From Nitrospirota bacterium (lineage in GTDB: Bacteria; Nitrospirota; UBA9217), in the NCBI GenBank assembly GCA_029858565.1, contig JAOUEV010000036.1, positions 1 through 34,637 on the forward strand: 34,637 nucleotides of DNA. The letters run 5' to 3'. How positions within the stretch are numbered: the stretch's first letter is position 1; each line of letters opens with the position of its first letter. A program made the translations under genes and the position numbers. Of this stretch, positions 22,646 to 31,957 are shown piece by piece. Below the pieces are notes generated by a model. It was not told the origin of the DNA, did not search any database, and saw only the letters and a list, made by a program, of their open reading frames with translations.

Positions 22646-24457
22646 CTAGTCGCCCATTTTCAACACAGCGAGAAACGCTTCCTGGGGAAGCTCGATGCTC
22701 CCGATCTGCTTCATTCGTTTCTTTCCTTCCTTCTGCTTCTCAAGGAGCTTTCGCTTGCGCGTGATATCCCCGCCATAACACTTGGCAAGAACATTCTTGC
22801 GAAGCGCCTTGACGTTCTCCCGCGCGATCACTTTTGCGCCGACCGCCGCCTGGATCACGACCTCGTACATCTGCCGGGGAATGACCTCTTTAAGCTTTTC
22901 AGCAAGCTGCCGTCCCCGGGACTGCGACTTGTCCCGATGAGTAATAAGCGAGAGCGCATCCACCGGCTCGCCGTTCAACAGCATGTCCAGCTTCACCAGG
23001 TCCGATTCCACATACCCAGAAATCTCATAATCGAGCGACGCATACCCCTTGGTCAGCGATTTGAGGCGGTCATAGAAGTCCATAACGATCTCATTCAGGG
23101 GCAGTTCGTAGTGGATCTGCACCCGGTCGCGAGTGATATAGGTGATGTCCTTCTGGATGCCGCGCCGCTCCTGGCACAAAGCGATCAACGAGCCCACGTA
23201 GGTTTCCGGGGTGATGATCGACGCGTTGATAAAAGGCTCTTCGACTTTCAGGATATCCTGGACCGGCGGCAGCTTCGCGGGGTTGTCCACGAGAACGACC
23301 TCGCCGTCCAGCTTGGTCACGCGATACACGACCGTTGGCGCCGTGGGGATCAGGGAAAGCTTGAATTCCCGCTCCAGCCGTTCCTTGATGATATCCATAT
23401 GCAGCAGCCCGAGAAATCCGCATCGAAAGCCGAATCCCAGTGCCAGGGAGGTCTCGGGCTCATAGGTGAACGAGGAATCGTTCAATCGCAGTTTTTCCAG
23501 GGCGTCCTTGAGCTCAGGATAGTCGTCGCTGTTCACGGGGTAAAGACCGGCGAAGACCATGGGTTTCACTTCTTTATACCCCGGCAGCGGCTGCTGCGCC
23601 GGATGCTGGACATCGATGATCGTATCGCCGATCTTCGCGTCGGCCACCCGCTTGATGCCGGCGATGACATATCCCACTTCGCCTGCGGAGAGCTGCCTGG
23701 TCTGCTCCTGTTTCGGCGTAAACGTGCCTACGGACTGCACTTCATAGAAGCCGCCCGTGGACCACAGTTTTATCTTCTGCCCGGGCCGCACCATGCCCTC
23801 CATCACGCGTACCAGCACGACAACACCCTGATAGGCGTCGTACCAGGAATCGAAGAGAAGCGCGCGGAGTGGCGATGTTTCCTCACCACTGGGCGCGGGG
23901 ATGGTCTTTACGATGGATTCGAGTATCTCGCGCGTCCCGATGCCTTCCTTCGCGGAGGCCGGTATCGCCCCTGCGGAGTCGAGCCCGATGACATCCTCGA
24001 TCTGATGTTTTGCCTCTTCGACATCGGCGCTGGGGAGATCGATCTTATTGATCACCGGAATGATCTCAAGATTATGATCCAGCGCGAGATATACGTTCGC
24101 GAGCGTTTGCGCCTCAACCCCCTGGGAAGCATCTACGACCAGCAGCGCGCCTTCACAGGCAGCCATGCTCCGCGATACCTCATAGGTGAAATCAACATGA
24201 CCCGGCGTATCGATGAGGTTCAGGATGTACTCCTGACCGTCGCCCGCTTTATAGCCCAGGCGCACCGCGTGCGCTTTGATGGTTATGCCCCGTTCGCGCT
24301 CAAGGTCCATATCATCCAGGACCTGGTCCCTTCCTGCGGCGGCCATTTCCCGGTCCGACAGGGCTCCGGTGAACTCAAGCAGACGATCAGCAAGCGTTGA
24401 CTTGCCGTGATCGATATGGGCTATGATACAGAAATTTCTGATATTTTTGTTCGACAT
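22646..24457 (-). CDS. lepA: Translation factor LepA (EF4)
   Basis: A 603-residue ribosome-associated GTPase. G1 is [16 protein letters not shown], the switch I region is [14 protein letters not shown]3 is DTPGHVDF and G4 is NKIDLP. The LepA-specific C-terminal domain ends with the segment [40 protein letters not shown], which is split here only for description. It is thought to influence translation initiation and elongation under stress. Length and domain order are normal. It begins 38 bp after the ROK gene stop and is followed by lepB. Confidence 0.97.
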   Translation of the reverse strand: MSNKNIRNFCIIAHIDHGKSTLADRLLEFTGALSDREMAAAGRDQVLDDMDLERERGITIKAHAVRLGYKAGDGQEYILNLIDTPGHVDFTYEVSRSMAACEGALLVVDASQGVEAQTLANVYLALDHNLEIIPVINKIDLPSADVEEAKHQIEDVIGLDSAGAIPASAKEGIGTREILESIVKTIPAPSGEETSPLRALLFDSWYDAYQGVVVLVRVMEGMVRPGQKIKLWSTGGFYEVQSVGTFTPKQEQTRQLSAGEVGYVIAGIKRVADAKIGDTIIDVQHPAQQPLPGYKEVKPMVFAGLYPVNSDDYPELKDALEKLRLNDSSFTYEPETSLALGFGFRCGFLGLLHMDIIKERLEREFKLSLIPTAPTVVYRVTKLDGEVVLVDNPAKLPPVQDILKVEEPFINASIITPETYVGSLIALCQERRGIQKDITYITRDRVQIHYELPLNEIVMDFYDRLKSLTKGYASLDYEISGYVESDLVKLDMLLNGEPVDALSLITHRDKSQSRGRQLAEKLKEVIPRQMYEVVIQAAVGAKVIARENVKALRKNVLAKCYGGDITRKRKLLEKQKEGKKRMKQIGSIELPQEAFLAVLKMGD

Positions 24458-24495
24458 AGATATTAATACATCGTTCCCGCTTCACATGATGCTCA

Positions 24496-25452
24496 TCAGG
24501 ATAGAACGCCGACACGGCTGAACGCAACCGCCGCGGCACCGACCATGCCCGCATCATCGCCCAGCACCGATGGTACGATCTTGGTCCGCTCCGCAGGATA
24601 GGCAAAGGCGCGTCTCCCGACCTCGCGACGTACAGCATCGATGAACAAGGACCAGGCGTCCTTTACACCTCCGCCGACCACCACCATTTCAGGATTGAAT
24701 ATATTGATCAGGTTCGCGATCCCGATCCCCAGAAACCTGCCCATTTCATCAACAGCATGCAGCGCATGTTTTTCACCCGATCCCGCAGCCTGGTAGATCA
24801 TTTCCGATGTTGCCGCATCGCGAGCTCCGGCATTCGTACGATCGGAGGCACAGGCCTCCTGGTAGTTCATGATGATTCCGCGGCTTGATGCGTACATCTC
24901 GAGGCATCCCTGGTTGCCGCATCCGCACTGCCTGCCGTCGGGCACAATGGTCATATGGCCGATCTCGCCTGCCATGCCATCGGCGCCGTGCCAGATCCGG
25001 CCTTGAAGGATGATCCCGCCTCCAACGCCCGTTCCCAATGTTAGAAAGATCATGCTCTGGACGTTCTTACCCGCACCGCGCCATTGTTCACCGAGCGCTG
25101 CTGCATTCGCGTCATTCTCGATGAATACCGGGATGCCGAGCACCCCTTCCAATTCCTGCTTCAGCGGGAGATTGTTCCAGTCGGGGAAATTCGGTGATTT
25201 TACCACGACCCCGGAATCTGCGTGGATAACGCCGGGAGCACCAACACCGACAGCCATGACTTTGAGTCCACGTCTTTCGGCATTCCTGAGGTGAATCCTG
25301 ATGTTCTCGATCAGGCGGCGGATCACTTTCTCGTGTCCTTCTACGACACCTGTTGCCTGTTTATGCCTGTCAAGAATGTCACCACCTTCGGTCAGCAGTG
25401 CAGAACGCAGGTTCGTACCGCCGAGGTCCACACCAATGACAGCTCGATCCAC
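24496..25452 (-). CDS. ROK-family sugar kinase (probable glucokinase)
   Basis: A 318-residue ROK protein without the N-terminal DNA-binding domain of ROK repressors, so a kinase. The phosphate-binding motif is IGVDLGGTNLRSALL. The sugar-binding/catalytic region has NFPDWNN, IENDANAAALGEQW with the catalytic Asp, and GTGVGGGII. The ROK zinc motif is CGCGNQGCLEMYAS. It most likely phosphorylates glucose or a related hexose; N-acetylmannosamine is possible. The GTG at 25452 is chosen because AGGGGG lies 4 bases upstream and the residues before it are poor. It heads the lepA-lepB cluster. Confidence 0.88.
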   Translation of the reverse strand: MDRAVIGVDLGGTNLRSALLTEGGDILDRHKQATGVVEGHEKVIRRLIENIRIHLRNAERRGLKVMAVGVGAPGVIHADSGVVVKSPNFPDWNNLPLKQELEGVLGIPVFIENDANAAALGEQWRGAGKNVQSMIFLTLGTGVGGGIILQGRIWHGADGMAGEIGHMTIVPDGRQCGCGNQGCLEMYASSRGIIMNYQEACASDRTNAGARDAATSEMIYQAAGSGEKHALHAVDEMGRFLGIGIANLINIFNPEMVVVGGGVKDAWSLFIDAVRREVGRRAFAYPAERTKIVPSVLGDDAGMVGAAAVAFSRVGVLS

Positions 25453-25501
25453 ATGACCCCCTAACCATTCAATAAAAAAGGATAATCTAGCCGAGCTGTT
25501 A

Positions 25502-25530
25502 ATACTATCATACTGATACTTAAATGTAAA
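25502..25530 (-). promoter_or_regulatory. Possible promoter of the ROK-lepA-lepB cluster
   Basis: On the minus strand TTTACA (25525-25530) and TAGTAT (25502-25507) are spaced by 17 bp in an AT-rich gap, predicting a start near 25495, about 43 bases before the GTG. Confidence 0.5.
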
Positions 25531-25578
25531 CAATTAATTGATTTTACAGGGAACAATTATGCGGAAGTTCGATAACTG

Positions 25579-25989
25579 TCAGGTTCGTGCAATGATCAAG
25601 TAGGCCCAATTTATGAGAACGAACAGCACGATCGATATGCGGATGACGAGATATTCCCGGGAGGTAAATAACAGGACAGGACGTTGTATTCTGAACACCA
25701 ACATGGCCACATTCGCTGCAAGGACCGACAGGGCAACGACTATCAAGACTGCGATGAGAGGATTCATGAGGAATGCGCTGCCCAAATTGCCAAATGCCAA
25801 CTCCCGAACAGCCCTAGTAGATCCGCAAGTTGGACAGGGCAGAGCCGTCACCGAGTGAAAAAAACATATCGGCAGGACCGTGAGGAGCGGAAGTGTACGG
25901 GCTGCAACCAGCATAAGAAGAACGATGCAACCGTAGATAATACCGAATTCTATATCACCGGCCACCCGTTTTTTACGTGTAAGTTGCAT
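25579..25989 (-). CDS. DUF2752 membrane protein
   Basis: A 136-residue protein with three to four hydrophobic segments and the DUF2752 signature: LPCPTCGSTRAVREL, placed after the first membrane helix at about residues 50-65, followed by NPLIAVLIVVALSV. The CPxCGxTR motif is conserved in this family of unknown function and may bind metal or a thiol. The C-terminus ends in a further helix (INWAYLIIA). It follows the YIP1-type gene by 55 bp on the same strand, so they probably form a two-gene unit. Confidence 0.85.
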   Translation of the reverse strand: MQLTRKKRVAGDIEFGIIYGCIVLLMLVAARTLPLLTVLPICFFHSVTALPCPTCGSTRAVRELAFGNLGSAFLMNPLIAVLIVVALSVLAANVAMLVFRIQRPVLLFTSREYLVIRISIVLFVLINWAYLIIART

Positions 25990-26044
25990 GGCATACCTTC
26001 ATCCGTCATGTGGGCTGGACACTCTTATCCCCGGCCCGGCGTCC

Positions 26045-26800
26045 CTATTTCCACGGCTGATTGGTCATGGTCCCGAGCGATGCAGCGACCGTACCGAGGA
26101 TCAGCACAGAGAACAGGACTGCTGCAGCGCAGCACATGATCAGGGGAAAGAGGACGACAAATGCAGATTTTCCGCCGGTCGTGCCATGGCTTTCCTTGAG
26201 ACCGATGATCACAAGGACAATGCTCCAGACGATGGCCAGGGGCCATCCACAGAATGGGACGGCCAGGAAGATATTGGCGCCGTAGCTGTATGCGGCGACC
26301 CGAAACGTGGCCTCAAAACCGTTCTTAGCGCCTTGCACGAGCAGCAAGAGAAGATGCAGCAATCCCGACCAGATGAAGAGGTTGAGAATAATGGAGAACG
26401 GCGCAGCAAACGCGATAACAGCGATGTGTATCCCGGACAGAGCGTCAAAGGCAGCCGGTCCCTTGATATCATGCGGCATCATCACGGGAAGGGCGTCATG
26501 GAGCAGCGTCTGCCAGAGATAGAATGCCATGATGCCGACCATCCCGGTGATGAGCGCGTAGACGATCGGGTCCGTCAGGCCTCCGGTGACCGGCATGTTC
26601 TTGAAAAAATTGCCCGGCGCGAATAACGACCCCTTCAGCGTCTCCATGATGCCGCGCAACCCGCCTACCGTGGACCGGTCCTCCCAGGGGGTCCTGGTTC
26701 GACCTTCCACTGCCGGACTTGCGTCGCGAATATTCACGCCGCAACCGTGGCAGAATGGTTGATCAGCACTTACTTCCCTGCCGCACTGGGGACAGAACAT
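26045..26800 (-). CDS. Zinc-ribbon YIP1-type membrane protein
   Basis: A 251-residue protein. The first 25 residues form a zinc ribbon with two CxxC pairs (MFCPQCGREVSADQPFCHGC). A soluble spacer follows, then a YIP1-like hydrophobic domain of five segments from about residue 75 (VYALITGMVGIMAFYL; ILNLFIWSGLLHLLLLLV; ILVIIGLKESHG-type end). The spacing EATFRVAAYSYGANIF is characteristic of bacterial YIP1 proteins. Function is unknown; a role in membrane trafficking is an extrapolation from eukaryotes. AAGGAG lies 6 bases before the ATG, and a good promoter lies upstream. Confidence 0.8.
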   Translation of the reverse strand: MFCPQCGREVSADQPFCHGCGVNIRDASPAVEGRTRTPWEDRSTVGGLRGIMETLKGSLFAPGNFFKNMPVTGGLTDPIVYALITGMVGIMAFYLWQTLLHDALPVMMPHDIKGPAAFDALSGIHIAVIAFAAPFSIILNLFIWSGLLHLLLLLVQGAKNGFEATFRVAAYSYGANIFLAVPFCGWPLAIVWSIVLVIIGLKESHGTTGGKSAFVVLFPLIMCCAAAVLFSVLILGTVAASLGTMTNQPWK

Positions 26801-26871
26801 GCATGCTCCTTGGTAGTGAAGATAATCTTTACTTTGAGGTATGGTTCAGAATGGTTCCTGCAGCGAGACTC

Positions 26872-26901
26872 ACTGTAGCAAATGGGGAAGGATCTTGTCA
26901 A
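26872..26901 (-). promoter_or_regulatory. Promoter of the YIP1-DUF2752 unit
   Basis: On the minus strand a perfect TTGACA (26896-26901) and TACAGT (26872-26877) are spaced by 18 bp. The predicted start is near 26865, about 65 bases before the ATG. Confidence 0.6.
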
Positions 26902-26930
26902 CACCTCTGCCGTGATGCCCTCCGCACGGT

Positions 26931-27425
26931 TCAGGAACTGGTTCCGCAATCCGACGGATCGCCCTGGATTTTCTCGACCGCATGGACCACTGCGGGAAGC
27001 ACCACCTCAAGGTTCTCACGAACCGCGCGGGGGCTCCCGGGAAGGTTGATGATGAGCGTCCGGCCCCTGATCCCCGCAACAGCGCGGGAGATCATTGCAT
27101 GAGGTGTCTTTAAAAGACTTGCGGCCCGCATGGCCTCGGCCATGCCGGGAAGTTCCCTATCGATGACCTCCCGCGTCGCCTCAGGGGTCACATCGCGAGG
27201 TGCAACGCCGGTCCCTCCAGTGGTCAGGATAAGGTCCACCTCGCCGGAGTCTGACAGTCTCGCAAGGGTATCAGCAATAGATCTACGCTCGTCAGGAAGA
27301 ACCTCATAATGGCTGACGGACGCGTTGAGCCGGGCGATGATCTCACGGATTGCAGCACCGCTCTCGTCACTCCGTTCGCCCCTTGATCCCTTGTCGCTCA
27401 AGGTAATGATAGCTGTCCGTATCAT
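26931..27425 (-). CDS. mog: MogA/MoaB-family molybdopterin adenylyltransferase
   Basis: A 164-residue protein of the MogA/MoaB family. It adenylates molybdopterin as a step in molybdenum-cofactor synthesis. The start at 27425 (MIRTAIITLSDKG) matches the family N-terminus, with GGGAG upstream. The nucleotide-binding loop is LTTGGTGVAPRDVTPEAT, and the second conserved segment LIINLPGSPRAVRENL follows. Only this cofactor gene is in the window; moeA and moaA are elsewhere. It lies downstream of tldD by 55 bp on the same strand. Whether it is MogA or MoaB in function cannot be decided by eye. Confidence 0.9.
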   Translation of the reverse strand: MIRTAIITLSDKGSRGERSDESGAAIREIIARLNASVSHYEVLPDERRSIADTLARLSDSGEVDLILTTGGTGVAPRDVTPEATREVIDRELPGMAEAMRAASLLKTPHAMISRAVAGIRGRTLIINLPGSPRAVRENLEVVLPAVVHAVEKIQGDPSDCGTSS

Positions 27426-27480
27426 GAACCCCTGCTCCCTGCCTGTCCCGAACATTATCGCTCCGCCAGGAGCCGTCGTA

Positions 27481-28875
27481 TCAGGCCACTTCACCGCCTA
27501 CGGTGATATCCGGTATGCGGAGCGTTGGCTGGGCGTCGCTGACCGGAGAGCCCTGCCCATCCTTGCCGCAGGTTCCGATCGAGAATCCCAGGTCGCTGCC
27601 GACCCGGTCGATGGACATCATGACCGAGGGTCCGCTCCCGATCAACGTCGCGCCCCGCACCGGTTCGCCGATCTTACCGTTCTCGATAAGATAACCTTCG
27701 CTCACCTCGAACACGAACTCGCCGTTCACCGTATTTACCTGGCCGCCGCCCATCTTCCGTACGAACTGGCCCTGCGGCGTGTCCCGCAGTATCCCTGCAG
27801 GCGAATCCGTCCCCGGAGCAATCATAGTGTTCGTCATTCGCGGAATGGGTCGATGCCGGTAGGTTTCCCGTCTTCCGTTTCCTGTTGACCGGACACCGTC
27901 CTTCATGGCCGAAATCCTGTCGTAGAGGTACGTTTTGAGGACCCCGCGCTCCACCAGGACCGTGCGCTGCGCTTCGGTCCCTTCATCATCGAACCGGAAA
28001 GATCCACGCTTTCCCGCCAAGGTCGAATCATCGAGCACCGTGATCAATGGCGTGGCTATCTGCTGTCCCCTTTTCCCTGAATATACCGAGAGTCCCGCCT
28101 GAGCCAGATCGGCCTCCAGGCCGTGGCCCACTGCCTCATGGATCATGGTTCCGCCCGCTTCAGATGACAGCACGACCGGCATCCGACCTGCCGGAGCTTT
28201 CCGGGCGGACAGCATCATGACCGCGCGCCGGCCCGCAATAACGGCCGCCTGTTCGAGCGGAGCGGTCTCGAAAAGTTCCATGCCCGTCAGCCCGCCGACG
28301 GGCTCGTATCCAGTCTGGACGATCCCGTCCTGCACAGCCACTACGTGTACCAGCGCTGTCAAATACTGCCGGTCATCCTCGATGAACCTGCCCTCGGAGT
28401 TGGCGATCAGGACCTGCTGCCGGTTCTCCCGATAGGTCACCATGGCCTGCCGAATGCGGGGATCGATGGCCCGGGCAACACGGTTCGCTTCACGGACGAG
28501 AGCCGTTTTCCGCTCGATCGGAACGGAACCGGGAGCGATCCGAACAGATCCCCCCCGAAAATAGCCGGAACGCTCTAGTCTGATGACGGACACAGGGGGG
28601 GACTCGCTGCTCGAAGCGGCAAGACTCACGGCATCGGCAAGCTCCAGCAACGATGCTGTCGTTATCTCATTGGTATAAGCGTATGCCGTTCTCAGACCGG
28701 AGATCAACCGCAATCCGGCGCCGCATTCAAAACCGGCAAGAACCTTTTCGATCCTGTTGTCCTCGCACTGGATGCTCAGGGGAGATGTCGTTTCCACGAA
28801 CAGGTCCGCATACTCTCCGCCTTTCCTGAGCGCCCGACGCAGGACTGCATGATGATCGATCCCGAACCGCTCCAT
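27481..28875 (-). CDS. tldD: TldD-family zinc metalloprotease
   Basis: A 464-residue catalytic subunit of the TldD/TldE type. The zinc-binding HExxxH is HEAVGH (His246, Glu247, His251), and the third-ligand region near the C-terminus is GTCGKDGQGSP with the conserved Cys. Other landmarks are GEYADLFVE, RSTGNGRRETYRH and RMTNTMIAPG. It should form a protease with a TldE-like partner; the candidate is at 194-1537, about 26 kb away. The start is set at ATG 28875, with GGGAGG 3 bases upstream; a TTG at 28899 is the alternative. Confidence 0.93.
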   Translation of the reverse strand: MERFGIDHHAVLRRALRKGGEYADLFVETTSPLSIQCEDNRIEKVLAGFECGAGLRLISGLRTAYAYTNEITTASLLELADAVSLAASSSESPPVSVIRLERSGYFRGGSVRIAPGSVPIERKTALVREANRVARAIDPRIRQAMVTYRENRQQVLIANSEGRFIEDDRQYLTALVHVVAVQDGIVQTGYEPVGGLTGMELFETAPLEQAAVIAGRRAVMMLSARKAPAGRMPVVLSSEAGGTMIHEAVGHGLEADLAQAGLSVYSGKRGQQIATPLITVLDDSTLAGKRGSFRFDDEGTEAQRTVLVERGVLKTYLYDRISAMKDGVRSTGNGRRETYRHRPIPRMTNTMIAPGTDSPAGILRDTPQGQFVRKMGGGQVNTVNGEFVFEVSEGYLIENGKIGEPVRGATLIGSGPSVMMSIDRVGSDLGFSIGTCGKDGQGSPVSDAQPTLRIPDITVGGEVA

Positions 28876-28991
28876 GTCCCTCCCTGACAAAATGACCAAT
28901 TCTTGGCAACAGATTCAAAATAAACTGCGGTGATAATAACATTCGGAAGCAGGCGAGCCCGCATGACACACCCGGATATTCCGCCTTGGTC

Positions 28992-29043
28992 GGAGAAGAT
29001 TCCAGCACGGTCTTCCGCCGTTGCAACGGGGAAATCTTACTCC
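28992..29043. other. Structured element in the tldD/receiver intergenic region
   Basis: GGAG-AAGATT-CC (28992-29003) pairs with the region to 29043 ending AATCTT-A-CTCC, giving roughly 12 paired bases with two small bulges. Inside it GCACGG (29005-29010) pairs with CCGTTGC (29018-29024), and CCGTTGCAACGG (29018-29029) is itself a perfect palindrome. The 320-bp gap 28876-29195 holds no gene I can support. The element could be a structured RNA or a DNA-binding site; it has no T-run for a terminator. Confidence 0.4.
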
Positions 29044-29144
29044 ACCCCCGGCCCATTTACAATATGTTTGTATTGGTAAAACTGCACCTCCCTGCAACTT
29101 CACAGCGTGAACGAATTTTACTTGGAGCGGAGATAATTAATTGC

Positions 29145-29172
29145 TTGACAATCATCCCTTCCATCAGATACA
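29145..29172 (+). promoter_or_regulatory. Possible promoter of the receiver gene
   Basis: A perfect -35 TTGACA (29145-29150) is followed after 16 bp by a weak -10, GATACA (29167-29172), predicting a start near 29179, about 17 bases before the ATG. The weak -10 suggests activator help or low output. Confidence 0.5.
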
Positions 29173-29195
29173 TTTGAGCTTACAAAGGATTCTCT

Positions 29196-29576
29196 ATGAC
29201 GACCATGCAAAAAAAGATCCTGATCGCCGACGACAATGAAAATATCAGGGATGCCTTGACCTACCTGCTTGAGGATGAGGGATATGAATTGTTCCTTGCC
29301 AAGGACGGCAAGGACACCATCAGAATGGTCCGGGAACACCATCCTGATGTACTGTTCCTGGATATCATGATGCCGGAGATCAACGGTTATGATGTCTGTA
29401 AAACCATCAAGGAAGACCCAGCGCTCAAGCAGACCCATATCATCATCCTGACGGCCAAAGGGCAGGTCGCAGAACAGGAACGGGGCAAAGAAGCAGGCGC
29501 TGATGAATATATCGTAAAGCCGTTCAGCCCCATGGACATCCTCTCCAAGATCAAGACAATTCTGGGCAACCGTTGA
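29196..29576 (+). CDS. Single-domain CheY-like response regulator
   Basis: A 126-residue receiver domain with no output domain. The acidic pair is Asp12-Asp13 (ILIADDNE), the phosphoacceptor is Asp56 (LFLDIMMPEINGYDV), the switch threonine is Thr86 (IILTAK) and the lysine is Lys108 (IVKPFSP). The set is complete. AAAGGA lies 6 bases before the ATG. It is 101 bp upstream of a sensor kinase on the same strand, so it may take phosphate from that kinase, act as a phosphate sink or signal to a target protein. The output cannot be read from the gene. Confidence 0.93.
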   Translation: MTTMQKKILIADDNENIRDALTYLLEDEGYELFLAKDGKDTIRMVREHHPDVLFLDIMMPEINGYDVCKTIKEDPALKQTHIIILTAKGQVAEQERGKEAGADEYIVKPFSPMDILSKIKTILGNR

Positions 29577-29642
29577 TCTTCGACCGCCTTGCTTCTCCTG
29601 CCGGCCGCATTTCTCTGCCTGACAATCGCCCTGCCGAACCCC

Positions 29643-29670
29643 TTGACTTTCCTCACTTGTTGGCTGTAAA
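29643..29670 (+). promoter_or_regulatory. Possible promoter of the sensor kinase gene
   Basis: TTGACT (29643-29648) and TGTAAA (29665-29670) are spaced by 16 bp. The predicted start is about 29677, one base before the ATG, and no Shine-Dalgarno is present, so the transcript from here would be leaderless. Confidence 0.45.
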
Positions 29671-29677
29671 GTAGCCC

Positions 29678-31957
29678 ATGCTTCGGCTTATCAGCACTCT
29701 TCGCAACAAGGGGCTCCTAACGCCTGTTCTTCTTGTTCTCGCCTCCTTGTTCATACTGTCCCTGATCATCATTCTCGGCCAGATATTCCACCAGACCCTT
29801 CAGAACGAGATGGCAGTTCAGTTCAACAAGCAGCAACTGCTTCTTGCCCAGCAGGTCGCCATCAACATTGATGGTTTCATTGATCACGTATACAAGGACA
29901 TCAGCGTCATTTCCCGGCTGCCTGACGTTGCCGCCGGCTCCATCGGTCCCCGCGCCCGCTCCGTTGTCGAGAACGTGCACTTCCATCTGGAAAGCGACAT
30001 CCTGGTCACCATCCGCATTGTGGGCCCTGACGGGACCATCCTGTACGACAGCTCCGCTCCCGGCAGAGAAGGCGGCAACCTGTCGAAGGAAGACTACTTC
30101 ATCAAAGCCCGGGGCCTCCGTCGCCACGAGAGGATCATAACTGAGCTGCTTGGCCCGGCGGGACTTCCGGGAAATGCGAAAAACTTCATCATCGCGGCCC
30201 CGATCTACCGCGGCGCAGCTGACCGCGAGCCCTCCTTCGGCGGGATCGTGCTCGCCCTTCTATCGATGGATGGCATCACCCAGAAATACCTGGCTCCGGT
30301 GAAGTCCGGCACCCGGGGGTACGCCTGGATGATGGACAGCGCCGGCACCCTTCTCTACCATCCCACACAGCCCCAGATGGTCGGCAAGAACCTTTTCCAA
30401 ACGGACACATCCTGCTTTCAGTGCCACCGGTCCTTTGATTCAGAAAAAAAGATGATCGAAGGCGAAGCAGAGACCTTCGGATATTACGAAGCGCCGGGCG
30501 GCGAGAACAAGGTGGCAGCCTACTTTTCCATCCCCGTGGGGACCCGCACCTGGATCGTCGTGGTATCTGCGCCCTACACCGACGTGATCGCCCTCATGCA
30601 GAAAAGCCGCATGTTCTATTCCTTCCTGATCATTTCCATATTCGTCGCGACGCTCACAGCGTCCGTGGTGTCGATCATCACCTACACGAAAAAAATCAAG
30701 TTCGAGGAGAAGGCGCGCCACCTCGAGAACCAGCGCAAGCTGGAGCAGGAGATCGTCATCGCCAAGAATTACCTGGAGAACATCATCGAGAACACCAAGA
30801 CAAATCTCCTGGTCCTCGATCGCGAAATGCTCGTCACAACCGTAAACACCGCCCAGGCGAAGACCCTCGGTCGATCGAAAAACGATCTCATCGGGAAATC
30901 GTTCTTCCGTATATTTTCCGAACCGCTGCGGCCCTACGACGGCATCCCGATCGAAGCGCTCCTGCACAAGACCGTGAGCTCAGGCAACAGTTTCGAGATC
31001 AAGGAATACCCCATCGCCGGCCTTCAGCCGGAACCGGTCTATCTGGACATGCATGTCAGCCCCTTGCTCATCGCGGGGAACATTTCCGGCATCATCATCA
31101 CGAGCAGCAACGTGACCAAGCGGGTTTTGCTCGAGGAAGCGCTGAAAAAATACACGGTCGAGCTCGAGGTCAAGGTCGACAAGGAGACCGCGACCTCACG
31201 GAAGCTCGAGCAGCAGGTTCTGCACTCGGAAAAGCTGGCCGCCCTTGGCAGGCTCGCGGCCGGGGTCGCCCATGAGATCGGAAATCCCCTGACGTCGATC
31301 TCGACCTTCGCACAGCTGCTGCGTGAAATGGCCACGGACGAGTTTACCCAGAGCAGTCTCGACATCATCAACAACCATATTCAGCGGATCACGGACATCG
31401 TCCGCCAGATGTCCACCTTCGCGCGGCCCGACTCCTCGAACAGCAAGCTGGTTGAGGTCAACGATATCCTTCGGTCATCGCTCGACCTGATGCGTCTCGA
31501 CAAGCGCATGAAAAGCACCATCGAAATATCGACGAACTTTGCGTCGGGGCTCCCGAAGCTGCTGCTTGATGACGGGCAGATCTCCCAGGTTATCATCAAC
31601 ATCATCCTGAACGCTCTCGACGCAATGCCCGACGGAGGAAAACTTATCGTAGCGAGCGGCCAATCCAGAGATGACCAGGGCCGCGACGCTGTCGCTATCA
31701 GTATAACCGACACGGGGACCGGCATCCCGACCGATTCCCTGGCAAAGATATTCGATCCCTTTTACACGACCAAGGAGGTCGGAAAAGGCACCGGTCTAGG
31801 CCTGTCCGTCAGCTACAACATCGTGAAACGGTTCAAGGGCGACATCAAGGTCGCGAGCACGCTCGGCAGCGGGACCACCTTCACCGTGATCCTGCCCATC
31901 CTTACCGAAACGTCCAAGGAGCTCAGCAATGGAAATAACGAACATACTGGTCGTTGA
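29678..31957 (+). CDS. Sensor histidine kinase with periplasmic CxxCH Cache domain
   Basis: A 759-residue membrane kinase. TM1 is about 14-36 and TM2 about 312-335. Between them lies a dCache-like periplasmic domain (ILYDSSAPGREGGNL; RGYAWMMDSAGTLLYHP) with a CFQCH motif at 246-250, the c-type haem attachment signature, on the correct side for cytochrome maturation. A cytosolic PAS domain follows at about 365-485, a coiled coil, then the kinase core: H-box His532 (GVAHEIGNPLTS), N-box ILNALDAMPDGG, G1 DTGTGIP and G2 GKGTGLGLS. It overlaps the NtrC-type gene by 29 bp, so the two should be a cognate pair. Haem-bound Cache/PAS sensors with one CxxCH are known in Geobacter; haem binding here is predicted only. 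Confidence 0.92.
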   Translation: MLRLISTLRNKGLLTPVLLVLASLFILSLIIILGQIFHQTLQNEMAVQFNKQQLLLAQQVAINIDGFIDHVYKDISVISRLPDVAAGSIGPRARSVVENVHFHLESDILVTIRIVGPDGTILYDSSAPGREGGNLSKEDYFIKARGLRRHERIITELLGPAGLPGNAKNFIIAAPIYRGAADREPSFGGIVLALLSMDGITQKYLAPVKSGTRGYAWMMDSAGTLLYHPTQPQMVGKNLFQTDTSCFQCHRSFDSEKKMIEGEAETFGYYEAPGGENKVAAYFSIPVGTRTWIVVVSAPYTDVIALMQKSRMFYSFLIISIFVATLTASVVSIITYTKKIKFEEKARHLENQRKLEQEIVIAKNYLENIIENTKTNLLVLDREMLVTTVNTAQAKTLGRSKNDLIGKSFFRIFSEPLRPYDGIPIEALLHKTVSSGNSFEIKEYPIAGLQPEPVYLDMHVSPLLIAGNISGIIITSSNVTKRVLLEEALKKYTVELEVKVDKETATSRKLEQQVLHSEKLAALGRLAAGVAHEIGNPLTSISTFAQLLREMATDEFTQSSLDIINNHIQRITDIVRQMSTFARPDSSNSKLVEVNDILRSSLDLMRLDKRMKSTIEISTNFASGLPKLLLDDGQISQVIINIILNALDAMPDGGKLIVASGQSRDDQGRDAVAISITDTGTGIPTDSLAKIFDPFYTTKEVGKGTGLGLSVSYNIVKRFKGDIKVASTLGSGTTFTVILPILTETSKELSNGNNEHTGR

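Noticed and set aside
22937-24400. Long plus-strand open frame opposite lepA
   Set aside because: lepA is unmistakable on the other strand; the opposite frame has no family motifs.
29661-29677. Sigma54-like TGGC-N7-TAGC before the sensor kinase
   Set aside because: The -12 element has a mismatch and its start would fall inside the coding sequence; a sigma70-type pair overlaps it.
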